Made by a program: the position numbers and the translations under genes. From positions 2,857,925-2,921,924 of the forward strand of contig NZ_CP041335.1 of NCBI RefSeq assembly GCF_008033135.1: a DNA stretch of 64,000 nucleotides, given 5' to 3'. Shown here piece by piece: positions 1 through 11,817 of the stretch; the first letter of the stretch is position 1; each line of letters starts with the position of its first letter. This DNA is from Chitinolyticbacter meiyuanensis. GTDB taxonomy: Bacteria; Pseudomonadota; Gammaproteobacteria; Burkholderiales; Chitinibacteraceae. The notes beneath the pieces were generated by a model, which searched no databases, was not told the DNA's origin, and saw only the letters and a program-made list of their open reading frames with translations.

Positions 1-1
1 G

Positions 2-253
2 CTGGCCGAGCGCCATGCCGAAGCCGTCGAGCGCCTGGTCGAAGTGGCAAGACGTACGCACAACCACCGCCTCATGCTGTCGGCCACCCACGCCATCGTG
101 CGTCACCTGAAAGCCGACACAGTGCCTAGTCGCGATCGCAATCTGCTGCTCAACACCGCCAACGATTTTCTGGCCCGTCTCTACGGCACCATCGAGGCCG
201 GCGTGCTCTACAGCCTGCAGCAGGACCTGGATCACTTCGCCTCGTTCCGCTGA
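2..253 (+). CDS. C-terminal end of an unidentified protein (5' truncated by window)
   Basis: An open frame enters from the left edge and stops at 251-253, giving about 83 residues with no stop. The visible tail is rich in Ala, Leu, Arg and His and looks helical, ending in a segment around LYSLQQDLDHFASFR. The GTG at 44 is unlikely to be the start, because the frame continues upstream to the edge without interruption. I do not recognise the family, and no signal peptide, membrane segment or catalytic motif is visible. It converges on tcdA with about 60 bp between the two stops and no clear terminator there. Confidence 0.55.
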   Translation: MAERHAEAVERLVEVARRTHNHRLMLSATHAIVRHLKADTVPSRDRNLLLNTANDFLARLYGTIEAGVLYSLQQDLDHFASFR

Positions 254-315
254 TCAGCCGCGCCTCCCCGGATCGGGTGTTGCACCTGCTTCACCGCTGA
301 GGCAAACCAACGGAT

Positions 316-1101
316 TTACTGTTGCTCGCTCGTCGCCAGCTTGCGCAATACCCGGGCGACCGCGGCAAAGCCGAAGCTGCCGGTGACCGTGACGCTGGCA
401 CCAAAGCCCCCCTCGCAATCCATCCGCGTGGCCGCCTCACCGCCCGGCTTATGGCCGCATACCGAACCATCGGGCTGCGGATAGACCAGCGGCTCGGTCG
501 AGTAGACACATTCGATGCCGAATTTCTTGTCACCTTTCGGGAAACCGAATTCACGCCGCAGCAGTGAACGTACCTTGGAAGCCAGTGGATCCTGCGTAGT
601 GCGCGCCAGATCGTCGATCCGGATCTGGGTAGGGTCGATCTGGCCACCAGCGCCGCCAGTGATCAGCAGCTTCACCTTGTTGCGCCGACACCAGGCAATG
701 ATCTGCGCCTTGATGCGCACGGAATCGATGGCATCGATCACATAGTCGTAATGGCGCCCAAGATAGCCAGCCAAGCTGTCCTCGACGACGAAGTCCTCAA
801 CAGCATGCACCTTGCACTCGGGGTTGATCGCGTGCATGCGTTCGGCCAGTACATTGACCTTGGCACGACCATAATGGCCGTCGAGCGCCGGCAATTGCCG
901 GTTGGTGTTCGACACGCAGATATCGTCAAGATCGATCAGCGTGATTTCGCCCACCCCGGACCGCGCCAAGGCCTCCGCCGCCCAAGAGCCAACGCCACCG
1001 ACGCCGATCACGCAGACATGCGCATTGCGAAAACGCGTCAGCGCATCACGCCCATACAAACGGGCGATGCCGCCAAAGCGGCGCTCATATGACGTATCCA
1101 T
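316..1101 (-). CDS. tcdA: tRNA threonylcarbamoyladenosine dehydratase (TcdA/CsdL)
   Basis: 261 aa. TcdA is an E1-like (ThiF/MoeB superfamily) enzyme that uses ATP to cyclise t6A37 into ct6A in ANN-decoding tRNAs. The nucleotide-binding loop GVGGVGSW lies at residues 33-40, followed by the acidic strand end LIDLDD (55-60) and the SNTNRQ motif (64-69), both typical of adenylating E1-like enzymes. Length matches the family (about 260-270 aa). It starts 9 bp after the rimO stop and is probably co-transcribed with it. The Shine-Dalgarno signal is weak. The identification rests on the family motifs plus the highly characteristic N-terminus (YERRFGGIARLYG). Confidence 0.93.
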   Translation of the reverse strand: MDTSYERRFGGIARLYGRDALTRFRNAHVCVIGVGGVGSWAAEALARSGVGEITLIDLDDICVSNTNRQLPALDGHYGRAKVNVLAERMHAINPECKVHAVEDFVVEDSLAGYLGRHYDYVIDAIDSVRIKAQIIAWCRRNKVKLLITGGAGGQIDPTQIRIDDLARTTQDPLASKVRSLLRREFGFPKGDKKFGIECVYSTEPLVYPQPDGSVCGHKPGGEAATRMDCEGGFGASVTVTGSFGFAAVARVLRKLATSEQQ

Positions 1102-1110
1102 GGCGACGCT

Positions 1111-2427
1111 TCAGCGCTGCTCAGCCCACAGATCATGCTCGTCCGCATCGGTGATGCGCACGGTCACGAAATCACCGGGCTGCACGCCGGGCGCCGGGTC
1201 GAAATACACGAGACCATCGATTTCCGGCGCATCGGCCTGGGTACGTGCAACAGCGCCCTGCTCGTCGATCTCGTCGACCAGCACCACCAGCTCGCGGCCG
1301 ATCTTGCTCTGCAGTCGCGCAGCAGAAATGGCAGCCTGCTTTTCCATGAAGCGGCGCTTGCGCTCCTCCGCCACATCCGCCGGCACCGGATCCGGCAGAT
1401 CGTTGGCCGTGGCACCGTCGACCGGCGAATAGGTAAAACAGCCGACGCGATCGAGCTGGGCTTCGTCAAGAAATGCCAACAGCTCCTCGAAATCCGCTTC
1501 AGTTTCGCCGGGGAAGCCGACGATGAAGGTCGAGCGGATGGTCAGATCCGGGCATATGGCCCGCCACGCCTTGATACGCTCGAGCACATTGGCGCTGTTG
1601 GCTGGCCGCTTCATCAGCTTCAGCACACGCTGACTGGCGTGCTGGAACGGAATATCGAGGTAAGGCACGATCTTGCCCGCCGCCATCAATGGGATCACTT
1701 CGTTGACGTGCGGGTACGGATAGACGTAGTGCAACCGCGCCCAGATGCCGAGCTTGCCCAGTTCCTCGCACAGCTCGGTCATCCGCGTCTTTACCGGCCG
1801 GCCGTTGTGGAAACCGGTCTTGTATTTGACGTCGACGCCGTAGGCACTGGTGTCCTGCGAGATGACCAACAGCTCCTTCACACCCGATTTAGCCAGGTTT
1901 TCGGCCTCTTTCAGCACATCGTGAATCGGCCGGCTGACGAGATCTCCACGCATCGACGGGATGATGCAGAAGGTGCAGCGATGATTACAGCCCTCGGAAA
2001 TCTTCAGATACGCATAGTGCTTGGGCGTGAGCTTGACCCCCGCCGGCGGCACCAAATCGATAAAGGGGTCATGCGGCTTGGGCAGGTGCTGATGCACATG
2101 ATTCATCACTTCATCACGCGCATGTGCCCCAGTCACGGCCAGCACCTTGGGATGCACCTCGCGAATCAGGTTGCCATCTTCCTTGCTGCCCAGACAGCCG
2201 GTGACAATCACCTTGCCATTCTCGGCCAGCGCTTCGCCGATCGCATCGAGCGACTCCTGCACCGCAGAGTCGATGAAGCCACAGGTGTTGACGACAACGA
2301 GGTCGGCATCGTCGTACGACGGCGAAATCTCGTAACCCTCAGCGCGCAACTGAGTGATGATCTGCTCGCTATCGACCAGCGCCTTTGGACAGCCAAGGGA
2401 GACAAACCCAACCCGGGGAGTAGACAT
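1111..2427 (-). CDS. rimO: Ribosomal protein S12 methylthiotransferase RimO
   Basis: 438 aa from the ATG at 2427. I prefer this start because GGAG lies 7 nt upstream and the protein then begins MSTPRVGF, as in the family; an upstream GTG at 2442 would add five residues. RimO is a radical-SAM enzyme that adds a methylthio group to an aspartate of ribosomal protein S12. The N-terminal methylthiotransferase domain carries Cys13, Cys49 and Cys78 for the auxiliary cluster. The radical-SAM motif CNHRCTFC supplies Cys147, Cys151 and Cys154. The C-terminus is a TRAM-type domain. tcdA follows 9 bp downstream. A terminator-like hairpin lies only about 45 bp upstream of the start. Confidence 0.96.
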   Translation of the reverse strand: MSTPRVGFVSLGCPKALVDSEQIITQLRAEGYEISPSYDDADLVVVNTCGFIDSAVQESLDAIGEALAENGKVIVTGCLGSKEDGNLIREVHPKVLAVTGAHARDEVMNHVHQHLPKPHDPFIDLVPPAGVKLTPKHYAYLKISEGCNHRCTFCIIPSMRGDLVSRPIHDVLKEAENLAKSGVKELLVISQDTSAYGVDVKYKTGFHNGRPVKTRMTELCEELGKLGIWARLHYVYPYPHVNEVIPLMAAGKIVPYLDIPFQHASQRVLKLMKRPANSANVLERIKAWRAICPDLTIRSTFIVGFPGETEADFEELLAFLDEAQLDRVGCFTYSPVDGATANDLPDPVPADVAEERKRRFMEKQAAISAARLQSKIGRELVVLVDEIDEQGAVARTQADAPEIDGLVYFDPAPGVQPGDFVTVRITDADEHDLWAEQR

Positions 2428-2475
2428 CAAATGCTCCAACACAAAACCGTTCCGATCCTATGGCCGGCGGCAAAC

Positions 2476-2511
2476 AAAAACAGTGCGGGCATGCCGCCTT
2501 GGCATGCCCGC
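2476..2511 (-). terminator. Terminator-like hairpin between rrn operon and rimO
   Basis: A perfect 11-bp stem (2485-2495 with 2501-2511, 5-nt loop) is followed, reading minus, by ACTG and then a T-rich run (TTTTTGTTTG). It lies downstream of the rrn terminator and immediately upstream of rimO. It could be a second stop for rRNA read-through or an attenuator in the rimO leader. I see no convincing sigma-70 promoter in the 45 bp between it and the rimO start. Confidence 0.6.
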
Positions 2512-2682
2512 TGGACTGGATGCGATTTTAATTCAAAGAGTTAGCGCTTGTGTAGTGGCATGCATCAGAACCAAGCCCAATTGACGATTCGTTACCAAGT
2601 GCACGTGCTTGCTCCAGATAAATACCTAGCCAGTCGACACCACCGTCCCTGCCGCCCCCCCAGGGCTCAGCCCCACTCCAAA

Positions 2683-2715
2683 CAAAAACCCCCTGATGCG
2701 CGGCATCAGGGGGTT
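2683..2715 (-). terminator. rrn operon terminator
   Basis: A perfect 12-bp stem (2687-2698 with 2704-2715, loop CGCGG) is followed on the minus strand by a T-rich tail (TTTTTGTTTG). It lies about 9 bp past the 3' end of the 5S gene. This is a standard intrinsic terminator for the rRNA operon. Confidence 0.88.
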
Positions 2716-2723
2716 CGATGGGG

Positions 2724-2838
2724 AGTCTGGCGATGACCTACTTTCACACGGGAATCCGCACTATCATCGGCGCTAAGTCGTTTCACGGTCCTGTTCGGGA
2801 TGGGAAGGCGTGGGGCCAACTCGCTATGGTCGCCAGAC
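2724..2838 (-). rRNA. rrf: 5S ribosomal RNA
   Basis: Read on the minus strand this is a typical 5S sequence of about 115 nt. It begins TCTGGCGACCATAGCGAG, carries the conserved CCCATCCCGAACAGG segment, and ends with pairing to the 5' end (..CGCCAGACT). It is the last gene of the rrn operon. Ends are accurate to a few nucleotides. Confidence 0.95.
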
Positions 2839-3003
2839 GTAACTGGTTGCGTTACGACTGTTATCGTTTCGCTGAATTCGATAGAAGAAGCACTACTTCA
2901 TGGCCTGGCTTGTGTCCGCATTCGCGTCCCTCACCACACCACACTCAAATTTGTTCAGGGTTTGTATCGAGTCTCGTCACAACACCCGAACCATCGCGGC
3001 TCA

Positions 3004-3011
3004 GGTTATAG

Positions 3012-3018
<7 letters not shown>
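3004..3018 (-). other. 3' arm of 23S rRNA processing stem
   Basis: A 15-nt segment here is the exact inverse complement of 5893-5907. The two flank the 23S gene and would bring its ends together, the usual substrate for RNase III in precursor rRNA processing. Confidence 0.75.
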
Positions 3019-5892
<2,874 letters not shown>

Positions 5893-5898
<6 letters not shown>

Positions 5899-5907
5899 CC
5901 TATAACC
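5893..5907 (-). other. 5' arm of 23S rRNA processing stem
   Basis: Exact inverse complement of 3004-3018 across the 23S gene, forming the basal stem of the precursor for RNase III cleavage. Confidence 0.75.
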
Positions 5908-6028
5908 TCAAACACGATGTGTTCTTGATTACAGTGTTTGCGACGTCTGAATCCTTCGACTTGTCGAATTCAGAACTCGATACAATCAAACCCAATTAAA
6001 ACAAATTTGAGTCTTGCTTCTTCTATCT

Positions 6029-6042
6029 TGTTAAAGATCAGA
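6029..6042 (-). promoter_or_regulatory. boxA antitermination site in the rrn spacer
   Basis: On the minus strand this reads TGATCTTTAACAAG, a close match to the boxA consensus (TGCTCTTTAACA) bound by NusB/S10. It lies between tRNA-Ala and 23S. A matching copy is in the 16S leader. Leader plus spacer boxA is the normal arrangement for rRNA antitermination. Confidence 0.8.
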
Positions 6043-6138
6043 TACAGAGTTTAATACTCGTCCAACTGAAGCAGTCAGAAGCAAACCCACTGCATCTTGC
6101 AATGACTTTGCTTCTGAATCCTTCCAGACATTCGGTGT

Positions 6139-6214
6139 TGGTGGAGGCAGACGGGATCGAACCGACGACCCCCTGCTTGCAAAGCAGGTGCTCTCCCAAC
6201 TGAGCTATGCCCCC
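6139..6214 (-). tRNA. alaT: tRNA-Ala (UGC)
   Basis: 76 nt on the minus strand, 5' GGGGGCA, with D-arm TAGCTCA, anticodon loop CTTTGCAAG (anticodon TGC), T-loop GTTCGATCC and an encoded CCA. The acceptor stem pairs GGGGGCA with TGCCTCC (one G-U). It lies in the 16S-23S spacer after tRNA-Ile, as in many proteobacterial rrn operons. Confidence 0.97.
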
Positions 6215-6252
6215 ATCGGATCAAACTGTCTTCCCATCCACCAAGCGGTAAA

Positions 6253-6330
6253 TGGTGGGTCAGATAGGAATCGAACCTATGACCCCCGCCTTATCAAGAC
6301 GGTGCTCTAACCGACTGAGCTACTGACCCA
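6253..6330 (-). tRNA. ileT: tRNA-Ile (GAU)
   Basis: 78 nt on the minus strand with a perfect 7-bp acceptor stem (TGGGTCA/TGACCCA), anticodon loop CTTGATAAG (anticodon GAT), T-loop GTTCGATTC and an encoded CCA. A degenerate copy of its 5' third lies just upstream in the same spacer (6382-6417). Confidence 0.97.
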
Positions 6331-6381
6331 GTTTTCTTCCACCAGACCATTCACGCCACCCGCGCCATCATCATTTAGATA

Positions 6382-6417
6382 ATCTACGCCGGCTGAGCGA
6401 CTGACCCAGTTTCTTCC
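6382..6417 (-). pseudogene. Remnant duplicate of the tRNA-Ile 5' third
   Basis: Reading minus, GGAAGAAACTGGGTCAGT continues into CGCTCAGCCGG and then TAGA. This matches the region upstream of and through the D-arm of the real tRNA-Ile (copy 6311-6340) with only a few changes, then diverges before the anticodon arm. A shorter third echo (ACTGGGTCATG) lies near 6430-6440. It cannot fold into a tRNA and is most simply a decayed partial duplication within the 16S-tRNA spacer. Confidence 0.65.
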
Positions 6418-6464
6418 CCGGGTCATCTACATGACCCAGTTCTCCGTATCTTCAACTTACAGCC

Positions 6465-6483
6465 GATGAGTGTGAGTACTTGG
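6465..6483 (-). other. 3' arm of 16S rRNA processing stem
   Basis: Inverse complement of 8133-8151 with two changes (one of them a G-U pair in RNA). The match continues for several more bases on the outer side. The arms flank 16S and form the RNase III substrate. Confidence 0.75.
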
Positions 6484-6501
6484 CAAGAGAACCTTGCTCT
6501 T

Positions 6502-8036
<1,535 letters not shown>

Positions 8037-8132
8037 AATCACTTAGCTTTAGTACTTTGGCTCGTACTTAACTCAAGGAATCATCCGAAGATGATTTTCT
8101 TTCGTCTCGTGCGAGCACTTGTTGGTTTCCCA

Positions 8133-8151
8133 CCAAGCACTCACACGCATC
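8133..8151 (-). other. 5' arm of 16S rRNA processing stem
   Basis: Leader segment complementary to 6465-6483 beyond the 16S 3' end; the paired arms form the long helix cut by RNase III. Confidence 0.75.
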
Positions 8152-8160
8152 GGCTGTATT

Positions 8161-8173
8161 TTGTTAAAGATCA
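8161..8173 (-). promoter_or_regulatory. boxA antitermination site in the 16S leader
   Basis: Minus strand TGATCTTTAACAA, close to the boxA consensus, located between the rrn promoter and 16S. Identical in its core to the spacer copy at 6029-6042. Confidence 0.8.
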
Positions 8174-8250
8174 GAACCGCTGCACCGCCGAAACCTGCTA
8201 AACTCTTCGTTTCGCTTGTTTCGTTGCTGTGTCAGCAGCGAAGAAGCCGA

Positions 8251-8279
8251 ACTATACGGCCCTCCCACACACCCGTCAA
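8251..8279 (-). promoter_or_regulatory. rrn sigma-70 promoter
   Basis: On the minus strand a -35 of TTGACG (8274-8279) and a -10 of TATAGT (8251-8256) are separated by exactly 17 bp. A GC-rich discriminator (TCGGC) follows, as is usual for stringently controlled rRNA promoters. A modest AT-rich patch (AGAATTTTG) lies just upstream. It is about 215 bp from the 16S gene. Confidence 0.85.
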
Positions 8280-8454
8280 CACCTCCCCGCAAAATTCTTC
8301 CGCCCAATCCGCTAAACCCCTGAACCGCAACGGAACATGGCAATAGCATCGGCGTGGAAGCAGTGGGGGGCTCGATCAGACGACCTAAAAGAGATGGGCT
8401 TGAGCTCGCCACATCGCGCTTTAAGCCAGCATCCCCCCTCAAAGACAACAATGA

Positions 8455-8480
8455 CAAAGCCGCCCCGAAGGGCGGCTTTG
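8455..8480 (-). terminator. Hairpin terminator of a lost gene
   Basis: A perfect 11-bp stem (8455-8465 with 8470-8480, loop CGAA) starts with CAAAG and ends with CTTTG, so it could act in either direction. Reading minus, it lies about 50 bp past the stop of the short remnant at 8530-8607. Reading plus, no gene precedes it. Confidence 0.6.
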
Positions 8481-8529
8481 TTCATCACTAGGCCGCGCAA
8501 CGCGGCCTGGTCCTGCGTCAGTGACTCGA

Positions 8530-8607
8530 TCAGACCCCGAGCACGCCGCCGTCTTCCTTCCAGATCACCACGGTAGCCCAGCTTGCGAACCCGTACTCAG
8601 TGCTGAC
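8530..8607 (-). pseudogene. Possible C-terminal remnant of a lost gene
   Basis: The minus strand carries 25 sense codons ending in TGA at 8530-8532, reading VSTEYGFASW..VVIWKEDGG..V. This looks like a genuine protein tail and has its own downstream hairpin. Just upstream the frame is closed by TGA (8611-8613), so only the tail remains. I cannot name the parent family. The rest of 8281-8746 holds no credible gene; its right part appears to be the control region of gntR. Confidence 0.3.
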
Positions 8608-8608
8608 A

Positions 8609-8621
8609 TATCAACACTTTG
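8609..8621 (+). promoter_or_regulatory. IHF consensus site upstream of the gntR sigma-54 promoter
   Basis: TATCAACACTTTG matches the IHF consensus WATCAANNNNTTR exactly. It lies about 125 bp upstream of the -24 element at 8749. A degenerate form of the dyad seen at the other sigma-54 promoters (TCAACA-N15-TGCTGG, 8611-8637) overlaps it. Confidence 0.4.
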
Positions 8622-8746
8622 CTGGGCTTGTTGCTGGTTAATCACCAACAAAAAAACCAGATTGATCACGAAAGGCTCCGAAGGGTTATCGTAAATTCCC
8701 CTTTTAAAACAAAATAATACATTCAATAAAAATCAATACGCACCGC

Positions 8747-8764
8747 TTGGCACGCCCCTTGCAA
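8747..8764 (+). promoter_or_regulatory. Sigma-54 (-24/-12) promoter of gntR
   Basis: TTGGCACG-CCCC-TTGCAA is an essentially perfect match to the RpoN consensus (YTGGCACG-N4-TTGCW), with GG and GC in the required register. Transcription would start near 8774, about 23 bp before the gntR ATG. The surrounding 60 bp upstream is AT-rich. Sigma-54 control implies an AAA+ activator; one is encoded at 32945. Confidence 0.85.
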
Positions 8765-8796
8765 TTCATGACCTGTCATAACGAGTTGCTTGTGCC

Positions 8797-9528
8797 ATGC
8801 CCCATACCCTGCTCCAAGCCTCCCAGCCTATCTATGGCCGCATCCGCGATGAGCTGCGCCAGCGCATCCATGGGGGGGCCTATGCGGCACATGAGCGGTT
8901 GCCGTCCGAAAGCGATCTGATGACGCAGTACAGCGTCAGCCGTATCACGGTGCGTCAGGCGCTGGGGGAGCTGGAGAAGGAAGGCGTGCTGTTCAAGGTG
9001 CCGGGCAAGGGGGCGTTCGTTTCCAAACCCAAGCCGTTCCAGCAGTTGGCCCGGTTGCAGGGCTTTGCCGAGGCCATGCGCGAGCATGGCCATGAAATCT
9101 ACAACCGACTGCTGAGCATCCACACGCTGGCGGTTGACGACACCATTGCGGAACGGCTGCGCTTGCCGGTCGGTTCGCCGGTCACAGAACTACGTCGGGT
9201 GCGGCTGCTGAATCGCGAACCGGTGTCGCTCGACGTGACTTATCTGGCGCCCCATATCGGCGAGCGCTTGGCGCGTGAGGATCTCGCTACACGCGACGTG
9301 TTCGTGATCCTGGAAAACGACTACGGCATCGCGCTGGGCCATGCCGATCTTGCCATCGATGCGCACTTGCCCGCCCCGGAAATCGCCGCGCTGCTGGAAC
9401 TGCCTGCCGGCCAGCCGCTGTTGCGTATCGAACGCCTGACGCACGACCGTACCGGCACGCCGATCGATTTCGAATACCTGTACTGCCGCTCCGACAACTT
9501 CCAGTTCCGGCTGAGGATTGCGCGATGA
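8797..9528 (+). CDS. GntR/HutC-family transcriptional regulator
   Basis: 243 aa. The N-terminal winged helix (about residues 10-75) has the GntR signature LPSESDLMTQYSVSRITVRQ and a wing ending in GKGAFVSKP. The C-terminal part (about 95-240) is a UTRA ligand-binding domain, as in HutC, MngR and PhnF. It is transcribed from a consensus sigma-54 promoter just upstream, which is unusual for a GntR regulator. It is the first gene of the organosulfur region and probably controls the following flavoprotein/importer operon. The effector is unknown. The Shine-Dalgarno signal is weak. Confidence 0.85.
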   Translation: MPHTLLQASQPIYGRIRDELRQRIHGGAYAAHERLPSESDLMTQYSVSRITVRQALGELEKEGVLFKVPGKGAFVSKPKPFQQLARLQGFAEAMREHGHEIYNRLLSIHTLAVDDTIAERLRLPVGSPVTELRRVRLLNREPVSLDVTYLAPHIGERLAREDLATRDVFVILENDYGIALGHADLAIDAHLPAPEIAALLELPAGQPLLRIERLTHDRTGTPIDFEYLYCRSDNFQFRLRIAR

Positions 9529-9697
9529 CGCGTGCAATCGCCATCGCCCGCCCCGCTGCGGGCATCCCACTCTACCCGGCATGCCGAAACAGGTGCCATT
9601 CGCACGTCACCTTCTTATCTAGCTTCGTTACATCCGCGTTGCACCTGCACCTCGGACCACACGAGGCCGGCATGACCCGCTCCCAAGGATCCATTCA

Positions 9698-11428
9698 ATG
9701 AACACAATCGAACGCGAGGTTGATGTCCTCGTCATCGGCGGCGGCACGGCCGGGCCGATGGCTGCGGTCAAGGCCAAGCAGGCCGACCCCGACCTCAAGG
9801 TGCTATTGCTGGAAAAGGCGCACGTGAAGCGCAGCGGCGCCATCTCCATGGGCATGGATGGCCTCAACAACGCCGTGGTCCCCGGCTTTGCCACGCCCGA
9901 GCAGTACGTGCGCGAGATCACCGCGGCCAACGACGGCATCGTCAACCAGAAAACCATCCTCGCCTACGCAGAAAACAGCTACGCGATGATCGAGGAGCTC
10001 GATCGCTGGGGTGTGAAGTTCGAGAAGGACGAAACCGGCGACTACGCGATGCGCAAGGTGCACCACATGGGCACCTATGTGCTGCCCATGCCCGAAGGGC
10101 ACGACATCAAGAAAGTGCTGTACCGACAGCTGAAGAAGAACCGCGTCGAGATCACCAATCGCCTCGTCGCCACGCGACTGATCGTCGGCGAGGACGGTCG
10201 CATCGCCGGCACCTTCGCTTTTGACTGCCGCACTGGCGACTTCCATGTGGTGCGCGCCAAATCGGTGGTGCTCGCTTGCGGCGCGGCCGGGCGGCTGGGG
10301 TTGCCGGCATCGGGCTACCTCTTTGGCACCTACGAGAACCCGACCAATGCCGGCGACGGCTACAGCATGGCCTACCACGCCGGGGCCGAACTCTCGGGCA
10401 TCGAGTGCTTCCAGATCAATCCGCTGATCAAGGATTACAACGGCCCGGCTTGCGCCTACGTCACCGGCCCGTTCGGCGGCTACACCACCAACAGCCGCGG
10501 CGAGCGCTTCATCGAGTGCGACTACTGGTCCGGCCAGATGATGCAGGAGTTCCACAACGAACTCTCCGGCGGCAACGGCCCGGTGTTCCTCAAGCTGGAT
10601 CACCTGGCCGAGGAAACCATCAGCACCATCGAGACCATCCTGCACACCAACGAGCGCCCCAGCCGTGGGCGCTTTCATGCCGGGCGCGGCACGGACTACC
10701 GCGAGCGCATGGTGGAGATGCACATCTCCGAGATCGGCCTGTGCAGCGGCCATTCGGCCTCCGGCGTGTGGGTGGATGAACACGCCGCCACCACCGTACC
10801 GGGCCTCTATTCCGCCGGCGACATGGCGTGTGTGCCGCACAACTACATGCTGGGCGCCTTCGTCTATGGCCGCTTCGCCGGTGAATCGGCGGCACGGCAT
10901 GCACAGGCACACAGCCATGCCGCTGTGGCCGCCAGCCAGATCGAGGCCGAGCGCCAGCGCGTGTGGGCGCCGCTGCTACGCGAATCCGGCCTGCCGCCGG
11001 CGCAGGTGGAATACAAGTTGCGCCGCATGGTGAACGACTACCTGCAGCCACCCAAGGTCACCCGCAAGATGCAGCTCGGCCTGGAGCGCTTCCAGGCGAT
11101 CCGCGATGACCTCGACCTGCTGCACGCGCGCAATCCGCACGAGCTGATGCGGGCGATGGAAGTGCACGCGATCCGCGATTGCGCCGAAATGGCCGCGCGC
11201 GCCTCGCTCTATCGCACCGAAAGCCGCTGGGGCCTGTATCACGCCCGCGTCGATTACCCAGAGCGCAACGACGCCGATTGGCGCGTGCACGTGCAGCTCT
11301 CCAAGAACGCGGCCGGCGAGATGGCGTGCTTCAAGCGGCCGCTTGAGCCCTACGTGATCGCGATGGATCGGGACGAACACGCCGCTTACCAACAACTTCG
11401 CATCAAGAAGGAGGCTGTACCGGCATGA
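9698..11428 (+). CDS. AprA-like FAD-dependent oxidoreductase (fumarate reductase/APS reductase superfamily)
   Basis: 576 aa, soluble, no signal peptide. The FAD Rossmann motif VIGGGTAGPMAA starts at residue 12. The late FAD-binding motif GLYSAGDMACVPHNY is near residue 368. It belongs to the succinate dehydrogenase/fumarate reductase flavoprotein superfamily, and the adjacent ferredoxin resembles AprB, so the pair looks like a relative of adenylylsulfate reductase AprAB. It overlaps the ferredoxin gene by ATGA, implying translational coupling and a complex. Location ahead of an importer and tauABCD suggests oxidation or reduction of a sulfur compound. The substrate is not known, and I do not claim APS reductase activity. 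Confidence 0.75.
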   Translation: MNTIEREVDVLVIGGGTAGPMAAVKAKQADPDLKVLLLEKAHVKRSGAISMGMDGLNNAVVPGFATPEQYVREITAANDGIVNQKTILAYAENSYAMIEELDRWGVKFEKDETGDYAMRKVHHMGTYVLPMPEGHDIKKVLYRQLKKNRVEITNRLVATRLIVGEDGRIAGTFAFDCRTGDFHVVRAKSVVLACGAAGRLGLPASGYLFGTYENPTNAGDGYSMAYHAGAELSGIECFQINPLIKDYNGPACAYVTGPFGGYTTNSRGERFIECDYWSGQMMQEFHNELSGGNGPVFLKLDHLAEETISTIETILHTNERPSRGRFHAGRGTDYRERMVEMHISEIGLCSGHSASGVWVDEHAATTVPGLYSAGDMACVPHNYMLGAFVYGRFAGESAARHAQAHSHAAVAASQIEAERQRVWAPLLRESGLPPAQVEYKLRRMVNDYLQPPKVTRKMQLGLERFQAIRDDLDLLHARNPHELMRAMEVHAIRDCAEMAARASLYRTESRWGLYHARVDYPERNDADWRVHVQLSKNAAGEMACFKRPLEPYVIAMDRDEHAAYQQLRIKKEAVPA

Positions 11429-11673
11429 GCTTTCCCACCTTTTCCCTCGCCCAGCAGCGCACCAGCGTGCCGGTGCGCATCGATGATGAAAAGTGCATTG
11501 CCGACAAGGGCTGCACCGTGTGCGTCGACGTCTGCCCGCTCGATGTGCTGGCCATCGACCTCACCCGTGGCAAGGCCTACATGGCCTTCGACGAATGCTG
11601 GTACTGCATGCCGTGCGAGAAGGATTGCCCGACTGGGGCGGTGCAGGTCGACATCCCCTACCTGCTGCGCTAA
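11425..11673 (+). CDS. AprB-like 2[4Fe-4S] ferredoxin
   Basis: 82 aa. Two cluster motifs are visible: Cys24-X5-Cys30-X2-Cys33-X3-Cys37-Pro and Cys58-X2-Cys61-X2-Cys64-X3-Cys68-Pro. The second reads CWYCMPCEKDCP and is followed by TGAVQVD, closely resembling the corresponding stretch of AprB, whose C-terminal tail is absent here. The enlarged spacing in the first motif is also AprB-like. The start codon overlaps the flavoprotein stop (ATGA). It is most likely the electron-transfer partner of the upstream flavoprotein. Confidence 0.85.
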   Translation: MSFPTFSLAQQRTSVPVRIDDEKCIADKGCTVCVDVCPLDVLAIDLTRGKAYMAFDECWYCMPCEKDCPTGAVQVDIPYLLR

Positions 11674-11817
11674 CGGCACCACGTGATCGCCCGATGACTT
11701 TGTCAGCACCGCTTGCCGTACCAGTTTGTACTGCCTGCGCGGCGCTTTCGCGGCCTCGGGCAACCACGCGGCGCCTTGGCTTCACCCAATAAACCTAAAA
11801 CCACCTGGAGATACACC

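Noticed and set aside
8337..8576. A 79-codon plus-strand frame crossing the 8455-8480 hairpin
   Set aside because: No ribosome-binding site, crosses a perfect terminator-like stem, and has random Pro/Arg-rich composition.
9529..9697. A GG-N10-GC at about 9653 as a sigma-54 promoter for the flavoprotein operon
   Set aside because: Only the GG and GC dinucleotides fit; the rest of both boxes does not match.
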